10,741 nt of DNA, taken from positions 1 to 10,741 of the forward strand of contig DAHZZC010000947.1 in assembly GCA_027435495.1 (NCBI GenBank), read 5' to 3'. Source of the DNA: Planctomycetales bacterium. GTDB taxonomy: Bacteria; Planctomycetota; Planctomycetia; Isosphaerales; Isosphaeraceae. Shown here piece by piece: positions 1 through 6,288 of the stretch; the first letter of the stretch is position 1; each line of letters opens with the position of its first letter. The position numbers and the translations under genes were made by a program. The notes under the pieces were generated by a model. That model made no database searches. It had not been told where the DNA came from and worked only from the letters and a program-made list of their open reading frames with translations.

Positions 1-2082
1 CAGCGCCTTCGCGTCGATCACCTTCTTTTCGACAAGCAGATCGCGCAGAGCCTCGACCGAGGCGCGGTTCTCGGCGAGGATCGCGACGGCGCGGCGGCGA
101 GCCTCTTCCAGGATCTCAGAGATGCGCCGATCCAGCAGTTCGAGCCTGGCCGGCGAGAGCGGGCGCGACTTCTCGTCGACTGCGAACCGGCCGACGCCGA
201 CCTCATCGCCGCCGAGGCCGAACTCCTCGACGAGCGCCCGGGCGATCGCCGTGGCCCGCCGGAGATCCTCGACCGCCCCAATCGAAAGGTCGTCCAGGAG
301 CATTGCCTCAGCCTCTCGGCCGCCCATCAGCACGCAGAGGTCATCCAGCAGCTCGCCCCGGGTAACGACGTAGCGGTGGGCCTTGTCCTGGTAGCGGACG
401 AACCCCAGGGCGCCGGCGGCGTCGCCCCGGATCGAGATCCGGTCGATCGTCGCCGCGTGCGGAGAATGGAGCGAGCAGACCGCGTGACCGGCCTCGTGGG
501 TCGCGACGGTCCATTCCTCGGCCCGGGTCATTTTCGGGCGCTCGATCCATTCCGTCATCGCGCGCTCGATGAGGTCCGGGTCGGTCGGGCCGGAGAGACC
601 CTCTCGGATCCGGATCCTGGCGGCGGCCCGACAGAGGGCGTTCAGATGGTCGCCGCTGTGCAGCGTCCCCGGCGCCGCGCCTTCGACCGGCCCGGCCGTT
701 TGCCGGACGGCGAATTCCAGGGCTTCGGGGGTGAGCTGCAATCCCATCGCGCGGTCGTGGATCTGGAAGATCGCGCGGCGGTCGTCGGCGTCGGGGTACG
801 GGATCTGGAGGTGAAACTCGAATCGACCCGGGCGCAGGAGCGCGGGGTCGAGCGCCTCGACGAAGTTGGTGGTGCCGACGACGAAGACCATCTCCTCGCG
901 GTGGAAGCCGTCCATCTCGGTGAGGAGTTGGTTGACCATCGAATGCTCGACGCCCGAGCCCGTGTACATGCCTCGGGCCGAGGCGAACGAGTCGAGCTCG
1001 TCGAAGACGATCACCGAAGGGGCCGACTGCCGGGCGCGCCGGAAAATCTGGCGGAGGTTCTCCTCGCTCTCGCCGACCCACCGGCTTTTCAGCTCGGGCC
1101 CGGAGACGATCGTCACCGCGGCGCCCAGGGCGGCGGCCATCGCCTTGGCAAAAAGCGTCTTGCCGGTGCCGGGCGGTCCCCAGAAGATCAGGCCGCGGGG
1201 GATCAGCGATTCGAGCCGGGCGGCCTCGTCGGCGTCGGTCGTGCCCTCCTTGCGGGCGAGCAGGTCGAGGATCTCGGCGCGGAGGCGGTTCTTCACGCGA
1301 GCGTAGCCGCCGATCTCGCGGTCGAGGTCGGTCTCGGGGACCTCGAGCGTCCCGACGAGCGTCGCCTGGCGGAGTTGCCGATAAGCGTGCTTCGGGTCGT
1401 CGGGATAGTCCTCGCCTTCGAGCGTTGACAGGAGCCGGCGGAGCCGGACGGCGTTGACGCCGGAGACATACTTGTAGAGCCCCCAGGCAGGGAACCGCCG
1501 GCCGAACTTGCGGGCCTCCTTCTGCGTGACCAGGTGCCCGAGCCGGTCGCGCGGGATGCCGAGGAGGCTCGCCCGGTGCGGGAAGAGATTCTCGATCACC
1601 CGGGGGAGCGGGAACGACGGATCCTTGAAGCCGAGCCAGACCAGTTCCGGGTTCTCGTACAGAAGCGGGATGACCTCGCGCGCCTCGGCGGTCAGCCCGC
1701 CCTGGCTGGTGGTCAGCAGGTCGAGGTGCGGGAGCACCACCACCCTGCGCTCGACGGACCCCCGGACGGCGTCGCGAAGCTGATTGAGCATGTTGCCGAC
1801 GAACCCGCACGCCATCGCCCCGGCGGCCGGGTCGGGCGTCGCGCGCGGGCGGCCATCGAGATAGAGGCACTGGATCCCCAGGGGCTTCAAGCGTCCTCGA
1901 AGGTTCGCGAAGGCATAGGGCGAGAGCTCCTTGTCGCACTCGACCAGCACGGGGAGCCCGCGTGCCAGACGCGAGGCGACCTCGGCCAGCGGGCCGGCGT
2001 ACGCCGCCTCGACGGCCAGCTCGGGCGAAAGCTCGCGCGGCAGGTCGGGCTCGGGGATGAGGGTCGATGGGTGCGCGCTCAT
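1..2082 (-). CDS. Soluble FtsH-like AAA+ zinc metalloprotease (M41 type), 3' end outside window
   Basis: This gene should encode an ATP-driven protein unfoldase and protease. The frame stays open from the ATG at 2082 to the window edge, giving 694 residues with no stop. Residues about 30-250 have no Walker A, but VVVLPHLDLL (114-123) looks like a decayed Walker B strand, so this may be a degenerate first AAA domain. The active AAA domain has GPPGTGKT (302-309), VIVFDELDS (357-365), sensor-1 TTN (404-406) and arginine fingers in RPGRFE (417-422). The protease domain has HEAGH (529-533) and a likely third zinc ligand, Asp606, in GAVEDLRRAT. Ordinary FtsH is about 600-650 residues with two N-terminal membrane helices; none is visible here, so the protein is probably cytosolic. 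The pore loop reads WVGESE (335-340), closer to Cdc48/PAN than to the FVGVGA of FtsH. A GAGGA-type ribosome site lies about 7 nt before the ATG. The assignment to the AAA+/M41 superfamily is firm; its substrate is unknown. Confidence 0.93.
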   Translation of the reverse strand, partial: MSAHPSTLIPEPDLPRELSPELAVEAAYAGPLAEVASRLARGLPVLVECDKELSPYAFANLRGRLKPLGIQCLYLDGRPRATPDPAAGAMACGFVGNMLNQLRDAVRGSVERRVVVLPHLDLLTTSQGGLTAEAREVIPLLYENPELVWLGFKDPSFPLPRVIENLFPHRASLLGIPRDRLGHLVTQKEARKFGRRFPAWGLYKYVSGVNAVRLRRLLSTLEGEDYPDDPKHAYRQLRQATLVGTLEVPETDLDREIGGYARVKNRLRAEILDLLARKEGTTDADEAARLESLIPRGLIFWGPPGTGKTLFAKAMAAALGAAVTIVSGPELKSRWVGESEENLRQIFRRARQSAPSVIVFDELDSFASARGMYTGSGVEHSMVNQLLTEMDGFHREEMVFVVGTTNFVEALDPALLRPGRFEFHLQIPYPDADDRRAIFQIHDRAMGLQLTPEALEFAVRQTAGPVEGAAPGTLHSGDHLNALCRAAARIRIREGLSGPTDPDLIERAMTEWIERPKMTRAEEWTVATHEAGHAVCSLHSPHAATIDRISIRGDAAGALGFVRYQDKAHRYVVTRGELLDDLCVLMGGREAEAMLLDDLSIGAVEDLRRATAIARALVEEFGLGGDEVGVGRFAVDEKSRPLSPARLELLDRRISEILEEARRRAVAILAENRASVEALRDLLVEKKVIDAKAL

Positions 2083-2151
2083 GGCGGGGTCCTCAGGCAC
2101 GTGCCCGTTGATGTTGTCCGACCGGCTCCCTTGCCGGAACCCGCTCCGGTC

Positions 2152-2316
2152 GGCGATTTTCGCGCCACTCTTTGCTTCGGTCGGGTCGATGGTCTTCTGT
2201 AGGAGCCAGCTCCAGTTGGCGATTTTCGCGCCACCATGGACTTTGGCTGGTCCGATGGCCCCTTGCAGGTGCCCAGGCTGGCGATTTTCGAGCCACTCTT
2301 TGCTTCGGTCGGGTCG
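2152..2316. repeat. 37-bp direct repeat pair (2152-2188 and 2280-2316) with a partial third copy
   Basis: The segment beginning GGCGATTTTCG and ending CTTCGGTCGGGTCG occurs at 2152-2188 and again at 2280-2316, with one mismatch in 37 bases (CGCGCC versus CGAGCC). A partial copy of the first 17 or so bases lies at 2219-2236. The same GGCGATTTTCG core recurs at 9347 near the other end of the window, so this is a dispersed intergenic element rather than a local slip duplication. Confidence 0.9.
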
Positions 2317-2339
2317 CCAGCTGGAGCTGGCTCCTACAG
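2197..2339. repeat. Inverted REP-like palindromic pair (2197-2222 and 2314-2339)
   Basis: CTGTAGGAGCCAGCTCCAG opens the left arm at 2197, and the right arm at 2314-2339 is its reverse complement over 26 bases with one mismatch. Each arm contains its own palindrome (GGAGCCAGCTCC is nearly self-complementary) and starts with a GTAG tetranucleotide. Those are hallmarks of bacterial REP elements mobilised by RAYT transposases (known for REPs; the link here is inference). As RNA the two arms could form a 26-bp stem around a loop of about 90 nt. No RAYT gene is in the window. Confidence 0.85.
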
Positions 2340-2401
2340 GGGCCATTGGCCCGGTCCGACGCCATCGGCCGATCGTTCGCCGGCGGCTTCGAACTGGCTC
2401 C

Positions 2402-2416
2402 GGCCGACGGTCGGCC
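2402..2416 (-). terminator. Possible weak hairpin downstream of the 190-aa protein gene
   Basis: A perfect 7-bp inverted repeat, GGCCGAC and GTCGGCC around one central base, lies 30-44 nt beyond the stop of the last gene of the six-gene operon. It could act as a terminator, but there is no following T-tract on the transcribed strand, and short GC palindromes are common in DNA this GC-rich. Confidence 0.25.
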
Positions 2417-2445
2417 AGACCGGAGAGCATCTCAGGGCTCGTGAA

Positions 2446-3018
2446 TCAGACCTCCAGGACGATCGTCAGCGAGCCGGACTCGGTGTCCTCGGTCATTTCC
2501 TTGATCTGGCCGAGGCGGGCGGCCTTCCGCTTGAGGGCCTCGGCCGTGACCCGGTTGACGACCCGGTCGAGCTCGCCGCGGAGGTCGGACAGGGCGCCTT
2601 CGAGGCGGTCGGTGGCCTGCTTCTGGGCGCGCTCCGAGCCCTGATCGGCCCGGGACTTCAGCTCCTCACGCAGCTCTTCGCGCAGGGCGGCCTCGGTCCT
2701 CTTGCGGCCAGAGGTGCCCCAGTCGGTATCGGCGATCCCGACACGCTCGCCGTGGTGCTCGACCTCCTCAGCGATCTCGACGCGGGCCGTCACCGACCCG
2801 GTCGCCGGGTCAATCTCGATGGTCAGCCCGTCGACCCGTCGCACGAGTGTTTGACCCTGCTCCTGGAACCCGCGGCCGATCAACTCCTGACGGAGCAAAT
2901 CGGACATCTCCTCGCGCGGGAGGATTTCCAGCAACTCGAGCGAGGTGCTGACGTGGTCCTCCGCCCGGACGGTGTGTCGGACCGACTCGCGGACCCGGAC
3001 CCGGTAGGCTCGGCTCAT
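2446..3018 (-). CDS. Conserved hypothetical protein with charged helical C-terminus, last gene of the six-gene operon
   Basis: This is a 190-residue soluble protein of unknown function. Residues 1-60 form a basic start (MSRAYRVRVRES) and a helix-rich stretch. Residues 64-80 (DGLTIEIDPATGSVTARV) look like a beta hairpin, reminiscent of the short DUF2997 fold; that resemblance is weak and by eye. Residues about 104-175 are strongly charged and probably coiled-coil, and the chain ends in a final strand, GSLTIVLEV. The ATG overlaps the preceding stop as ATGA (3015-3018), and GGGAGG lies 7 nt upstream (3026-3031), which fixes the start. It is the operon gene nearest the AAA+ protease, so an adaptor or substrate-handling role is possible. 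I dimly recall conserved 'FtsH ternary system' domains with a similar N-terminus, but cannot confirm it. Confidence 0.88.
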   Translation of the reverse strand: MSRAYRVRVRESVRHTVRAEDHVSTSLELLEILPREEMSDLLRQELIGRGFQEQGQTLVRRVDGLTIEIDPATGSVTARVEIAEEVEHHGERVGIADTDWGTSGRKRTEAALREELREELKSRADQGSERAQKQATDRLEGALSDLRGELDRVVNRVTAEALKRKAARLGQIKEMTEDTESGSLTIVLEV

Positions 3019-3551
3019 CGTGCGTCCTCCCTGAGAGACGACCCGTCCCCGAATGGCAGAGCCGGCTCGGGATCGGAGAAGGTCGTCTCCACGACGTAGA
3101 AGAATTTCAGCGTGAACAGCTCGGCGATCTTCCGCATCTGCTCTTCGGTGACGGGGCCGTCCACGAGCGGGCCGTTGGAATGGGCGAACGTCGGCTCGCC
3201 ACCATCCGGCAGGTCGTAGGGACGCCCGAGGATCTCCGAGATCCGGCGGGCCAGCTCGGCGGCGGAATGGGGCGTGACGTCCTTGAGCTTGTAGCAGTAG
3301 TCGAGGATGTTGTTCTCGCGATACCAGTTCGCGTTCCGGCCGGCGGCGGCCTCCTCGGCCTCGGCCTTGTCGAGGAACGCCCACTGCGGATCGCCCCCAA
3401 GGGAGGGTTCCATGATCTCGTCGTTGTACTCGGCGCCTCGCTCCATCACGACGTAGACGGTTCGCCCGCCGCCGACCGCCCGGAGCAACTCAGCCGATCG
3501 GGCGAACCCCTGTTCCTCGCAGAAATCGGAGCAGACCAGGTCTTCGCTCAT
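3015..3551 (-). CDS. Hypothetical protein, tandem paralogue of the upstream 169-aa protein
   Basis: This is a 178-residue soluble protein of unknown function. It shares a scaffold with the protein encoded at 3548-4057: a start with paired cysteines then GFARSAELLRAV (compare GFARQAGILRAV), a strand with VYVVMERG (compare VFAVCERL), an ISEILG block (compare SAILGA), a GPL motif, EEQM (compare DEQM), and an FFYVVE tail (compare FFQVAE). The open frame extends far upstream, but that part is the out-of-frame shadow of the neighbour. The real start is the ATG at 3551, which overlaps the previous stop as ATGA and has GGGGAG 8 nt upstream. No signal peptide or membrane segment is seen. It may be a small partner of the cassette, perhaps as a heterodimer with its paralogue (inference). 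Confidence 0.85.
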   Translation of the reverse strand: MSEDLVCSDFCEEQGFARSAELLRAVGGGRTVYVVMERGAEYNDEIMEPSLGGDPQWAFLDKAEAEEAAAGRNANWYRENNILDYCYKLKDVTPHSAAELARRISEILGRPYDLPDGGEPTFAHSNGPLVDGPVTEEQMRKIAELFTLKFFYVVETTFSDPEPALPFGDGSSLREDAR

Positions 3552-4057
3552 GATGGAGACTCCCCGGATGGCGTCGGGTTCGCGCCGTCGACGATATCCA
3601 ACTCTGCGACTTGGAAGAAGTGCGTATTCTCGTTGAAGAGGCCAAACACGGCCTGCATCTGCTCGTCGGTGGCGTCGGCCGGGAAGAGCGGTCCCGAATG
3701 GGTGGCGGGGGCCGGCAGCCGGTAGTCGGCGCCGAGGATGGCGGAGACCTCGCGCTCGAACTGATCCGCCGACCGGTCCGTGATGTACGCGATATTCTTG
3801 TCGCAGTATTTGTAAAGGTTGCGTGTGCAAAAGGCCAGGATCTCCCGCCGCCGGGCGTCGTGTTCGGCGTCCGCGCGATCGAGGAAAAGGGCCACGGGAA
3901 CACATCCCTCGCCGGTGAGGGAACCGTAATCGTCGGAGAGCCTCTCGCAAACCGCGAACACGCGAAGCCCTCCGCGGGCGACCGCTCGCAGGATTCCGGC
4001 CTGCCGGGCGAACCCGTGATCCTCGCAAACCTCGGCGCATTTTTCGTGGTCGCTCAT
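3548..4057 (-). CDS. Hypothetical protein, tandem paralogue of the downstream 178-aa protein
   Basis: This is a 169-residue soluble protein of unknown function, starting MSDHEKCAEVCEDHGFAR. It has several cysteines (two near the N-terminus, others in the VCERL and GEGCV strands and around YCDKN) but no recognisable metal-binding spacing. Its later half (ILGADYRLP, then HSGPLF, DEQM, FFQVAELD) aligns with the same blocks in the next gene, so the two arose by duplication. A purine-rich stretch, GAGAGGGGGGA, lies upstream of the ATG. It starts 4 nt after the stop of the DUF6915-like gene and overlaps the next gene by 4 nt, so translation is probably coupled. Sequence divergence from its paralogue is large, suggesting an old duplication. 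Confidence 0.86.
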   Translation of the reverse strand: MSDHEKCAEVCEDHGFARQAGILRAVARGGLRVFAVCERLSDDYGSLTGEGCVPVALFLDRADAEHDARRREILAFCTRNLYKYCDKNIAYITDRSADQFEREVSAILGADYRLPAPATHSGPLFPADATDEQMQAVFGLFNENTHFFQVAELDIVDGANPTPSGESPS

Positions 4058-4061
4058 GCGA

Positions 4062-4445
4062 TCAATCCCCCCTCTCCGCGGTCGTCGCGGCGTTCCGTCG
4101 CGAGGGCGGGTCGCCGAGGCCGTTCATCCACGGTTTATACTGCAACTCGCAGAGGAAGTCCTGGAGCGTCGGGATGAACCCGCCGAAGTCCTCCAGGACG
4201 TGCTGCTCGGCGATGCTCCGGACCGGCACCTTGCGGCCGTCGCTGTTCGTGACGACCGGACCAAAGGCTCGCTCGAGCGGGCCGTCCGGCCCGATGTACC
4301 AGGCGTTGTGCGTGATCGCCCGGTGCCGGTTGTCGGCGAAGGCGCCCTTGGTCGAATCCAGGTGGTTATGGATCTCCAGGTAGTCCTCGGGCTTCCCACC
4401 GAACTTGCGGGCCGACGACTCGGCATGAATCCAGGGCTTCGCCAT
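4062..4445 (-). CDS. DUF6915-like small protein
   Basis: This 127-residue protein resembles the DUF6915 family as I remember it: an N-terminal HAESSARKFGG, then YLEIHNHLDSTK, ADNRHRAITHN, VTNSDGRKVPVR, AEQHVLEDFGGFIPT, and a C-terminal KPWMNGLG. Many conserved histidines with acidic residues would suit metal binding or a hydrolase-like site, but the family has no assigned function that I know of. I chose the ATG at 4445 because MAKPWIHA matches the usual short N-terminus and GGGAGG lies 7 nt upstream; a TTG at 4451 would add two residues. It starts 2 nt after the stop of the preceding gene. Members of this family occur alone in many bacteria, so its place in this operon is notable. Confidence 0.82.
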   Translation of the reverse strand: MAKPWIHAESSARKFGGKPEDYLEIHNHLDSTKGAFADNRHRAITHNAWYIGPDGPLERAFGPVVTNSDGRKVPVRSIAEQHVLEDFGGFIPTLQDFLCELQYKPWMNGLGDPPSRRNAATTAERGD

Positions 4446-4447
4446 CC

Positions 4448-5524
4448 TCAAGCCTCCCTCGCCGCGCCCGAGAGCGAGCCGGCCCCCAAGGGGTCGACCG
4501 CCCGGGCGATCTCGTCCGACTGCCCAAGGAGCCGCTCGCCGTCGTGCGCCTCCCAGATGGCCTTCCAGAGCCGGGCCGCGGCGTATCCCTCGTCAAAATA
4601 GCCGACGCCTCGCGCCCGAAGCTCCCACTCCCGCAACCGGCCGAGCGCCCGGAAGAGGGCCAGGGCGGCCCGATGGGCCTCGACCCGATCGGCCAGCCGA
4701 CGCCCTTCGAACTCAAGCGAGCCGATCCACGCCCGAGGCTCTCGCGCCTCGCGGAGGAGCGTCGACGCGGCCGACAGCAGGAACCGCGCGAGGTCGGTCC
4801 GGCCGGCCTGATCGATCGCGTCGAGGAAAGCGGTCAGGGTTGCCTCCTGAGCCCGGCCCAGAGCGATCATCCGACTCGGCTCGAGGATTGCGAACTTTTG
4901 CCGATCGAGCGCGACCCATCGAGCCGCCAGGTACGGCTGGAGTGCCTCCAGGATGCAGGCGCCCGCCCCAGTCGTCCATGCCGAGAAATCGAGGTCGGGC
5001 CCGCCGCCAAGGAAGTCTTCCGGGAAGGCGAGCCGGGTGAGCGCGTGACGGGCGAGTTGCGGCAATTCCCCCACCTTTGCCTGGTCGGTCGGGCCATTCC
5101 GCATCGCCTCGTAGGCGTAGAAGAGGACGAGCTGGTCGCTGACGGTCAGGTCACGCTCGCCCGGGTTCCAGTGAACGGGACGATCGGCGGGGTGGTCGGC
5201 GGTCAGCCAGATCAAAAAGCTGAGCGTGTACCGGGAGAAGTGTAGACCTAACTCCTCGGGCGGGGTTCGGTCCCAGAGCCGCCCCGAGGCGATCCGATCG
5301 CCGCGGAGATAGCGATCGGCGAGCCAGCCGCCCTCGCGGGCCAGCCGCCAGACGCATCCCTTCGCCAGCGCGTCCTGCACCAGCTCGACCGCACCCCGGC
5401 TCAAGCACTTCGGGCGCTTGTGGCGGACGGCGATCAGCGCCCGCGCGCCCTCGATCGGCGCCCGGCCGAGCAGGGCGTGAAGGATGCGCAGGAGGTCGGC
5501 CTCGAACCGGCTGACGGAACGCAT
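4448..5524 (-). CDS. Conserved helical hypothetical protein (358 aa)
   Basis: I do not recognise a characterised family. The 358-residue chain appears almost wholly helical, with no signal peptide, transmembrane helix or nucleotide-binding motif. The N-terminal part (residues 1-60) is rich in Leu/Ala/Arg helices. A central region has FSRYTLSFLIWLTADHP, then HWNPGERDLTVSDQLVLFYAYEAMR, which has the look of a conserved core. The C-terminal third is Arg/Ala/Leu-rich with several tryptophans. The ATG lies 1 nt after the stop of the radical-SAM activase gene, so the two are translationally coupled. Because it directly follows the activase, it could be the activase's target or partner, but it lacks an obvious glycyl-radical loop. 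It could equally be a scaffold for the protease system; both ideas are inference. Confidence 0.85.
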   Translation of the reverse strand: MRSVSRFEADLLRILHALLGRAPIEGARALIAVRHKRPKCLSRGAVELVQDALAKGCVWRLAREGGWLADRYLRGDRIASGRLWDRTPPEELGLHFSRYTLSFLIWLTADHPADRPVHWNPGERDLTVSDQLVLFYAYEAMRNGPTDQAKVGELPQLARHALTRLAFPEDFLGGGPDLDFSAWTTGAGACILEALQPYLAARWVALDRQKFAILEPSRMIALGRAQEATLTAFLDAIDQAGRTDLARFLLSAASTLLREAREPRAWIGSLEFEGRRLADRVEAHRAALALFRALGRLREWELRARGVGYFDEGYAAARLWKAIWEAHDGERLLGQSDEIARAVDPLGAGSLSGAAREA

Positions 5525-5525
5525 C

Positions 5526-6182
5526 TCAGGTGGGCTCCGAGGGCCGTGCTTCGCGGGGACGTCGCCAGATCCCGACCGCCGACGATGCCGGGAAGCCGTT
5601 GACTGTCAACTCGCCGCCGACGAGCCGCAATTCGAGCGTGTTTGGCCGCGACCAGCAGGGATCGTTAACTCGGTAGCGGTCGGTCAGCGCGTAGACCCGC
5701 TGGTTGCTCGAACCAATCCATCGACGCCGCGCCTCGGGCCGGTCGCGCAAATAAGGGCCGTCGACGAGCAGGTCGGTCTGGGCGAGCAGGTTGAGGGCGT
5801 CCGGGTCGGCCGAGGCCCGGATCTCCTCCAGCGTGAACCCGCTGAAGACCATGACCGAGAGCCCCATCGCCCGGACCCGACGCGCCAGCGCCGAGGCCCC
5901 CGCCGCCTGCGCCGTCGGCTCGCCGCCGAGCAGAGTGATCCCCTCGATTCCGTCTGAAGCGGCGGCTCGATCCACCTGCGCGGCGATCGCGTCGACCTCA
6001 GCCTCCCAGCCGCCTTCAAACGAGAGCATCTCCGGGTTGCAGCACCCGGGGCAACGAAGCGGACACCCCTGAAACCAGAGGGCGAAGCGGCGTCCCGGGC
6101 CCTCGGCCTCGGTGCAAGCGACGACCTGTGCCAGCCTCAGCCGGGCTTCCGCGATCGAGATGCGCCGGTGATCCATGCCCAC
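5526..6182 (-). CDS. NrdG/PflA-like radical-SAM activating enzyme (4Fe-4S single-cluster domain)
   Basis: This 218-residue protein should bind one [4Fe-4S] cluster and cleave S-adenosylmethionine. The motif GCPLRCPGC supplies the CX3CX2C cysteines (Cys40, 44, 47), and LLGGEPT (84-90) is the GGEP SAM-binding motif. The length and the FQGCPLRCPGC context fit the NrdG/PflA activase group of the Fer4_12 type. Neither an anaerobic ribonucleotide reductase (NrdD) nor a glycyl-radical enzyme lies nearby, so it may activate or modify a cassette protein. GGAGG lies about 5 nt before the ATG at 6182; an ATG two codons later is possible but has poorer spacing. It is the first gene of the tight six-gene operon. 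The radical-SAM assignment is firm; the substrate is unknown. Confidence 0.92.
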   Translation of the reverse strand: MGMDHRRISIAEARLRLAQVVACTEAEGPGRRFALWFQGCPLRCPGCCNPEMLSFEGGWEAEVDAIAAQVDRAAASDGIEGITLLGGEPTAQAAGASALARRVRAMGLSVMVFSGFTLEEIRASADPDALNLLAQTDLLVDGPYLRDRPEARRRWIGSSNQRVYALTDRYRVNDPCWSRPNTLELRLVGGELTVNGFPASSAVGIWRRPREARPSEPT

Positions 6183-6259
6183 CTCCCAAAGACCGGGGAA
6201 AGGCTCGTCCCCAGTCCAGACCGCAATTGGCCGTCAGAGGTTCTCGCCGTCGCGACACT

Positions 6260-6288
6260 ACTATACCAAAGCTCATCAGGTGTTCGAA
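6260..6288 (-). promoter_or_regulatory. Candidate sigma70-like promoter for the six-gene operon
   Basis: On the minus strand TTCGAA (6283-6288, a weak -35) is followed after exactly 17 nt by TATAGT (6260-6265, five of six bases matching the -10 consensus). This falls in the 93-bp AT-richer gap before the radical-SAM activase gene and would give a leader of about 70 nt. The -35 half overlaps the last codons of the upstream gene. It is plausible but unproven, since planctomycete promoters are poorly defined. Confidence 0.35.

Larger units (their letters stand above)
2083..2445. other. Repeat-rich intergenic region between the protease gene and the six-gene operon
   Basis: I see no credible gene in these 363 bases. 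They contain a 37-bp direct repeat pair, an inverted REP-like pair and a short GC palindrome, described separately. The protease gene may therefore have its own promoter, or the operon transcript may run through the repeats. I could not pick out a convincing -10/-35 pair for the protease. Confidence 0.75.

Noticed and set aside
376..1428. 350-codon plus-strand frame across the protease gene
   Set aside because: It is antisense to the well-supported protease gene and shows no family features.
341..1939. Long 532-codon minus-strand open frame in another register
   Set aside because: The product is almost only Arg, Pro, Gly and Ala with no motif. The overlapping frame 1-2082 carries every AAA+ and M41 motif in order, so this is a high-GC shadow.
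2150..2340. CRISPR-like repeat array
   Set aside because: There are only two full copies at irregular spacing plus inverted copies, and no cas genes. The pattern fits REP-like elements.
2446..3018. Firm assignment of the 190-aa protein to DUF2997
   Set aside because: Only one short hairpin (residues 64-80) resembles that family, the protein is much longer, and the usual DUF1257 partner is absent.
3015..4040. Reading the 178-aa hypothetical protein as a 341-aa protein
   Set aside because: The upstream 163 residues are an Arg/Pro-rich out-of-frame reading of the neighbouring gene. The ATGA overlap and ribosome site fix the start at 3551.
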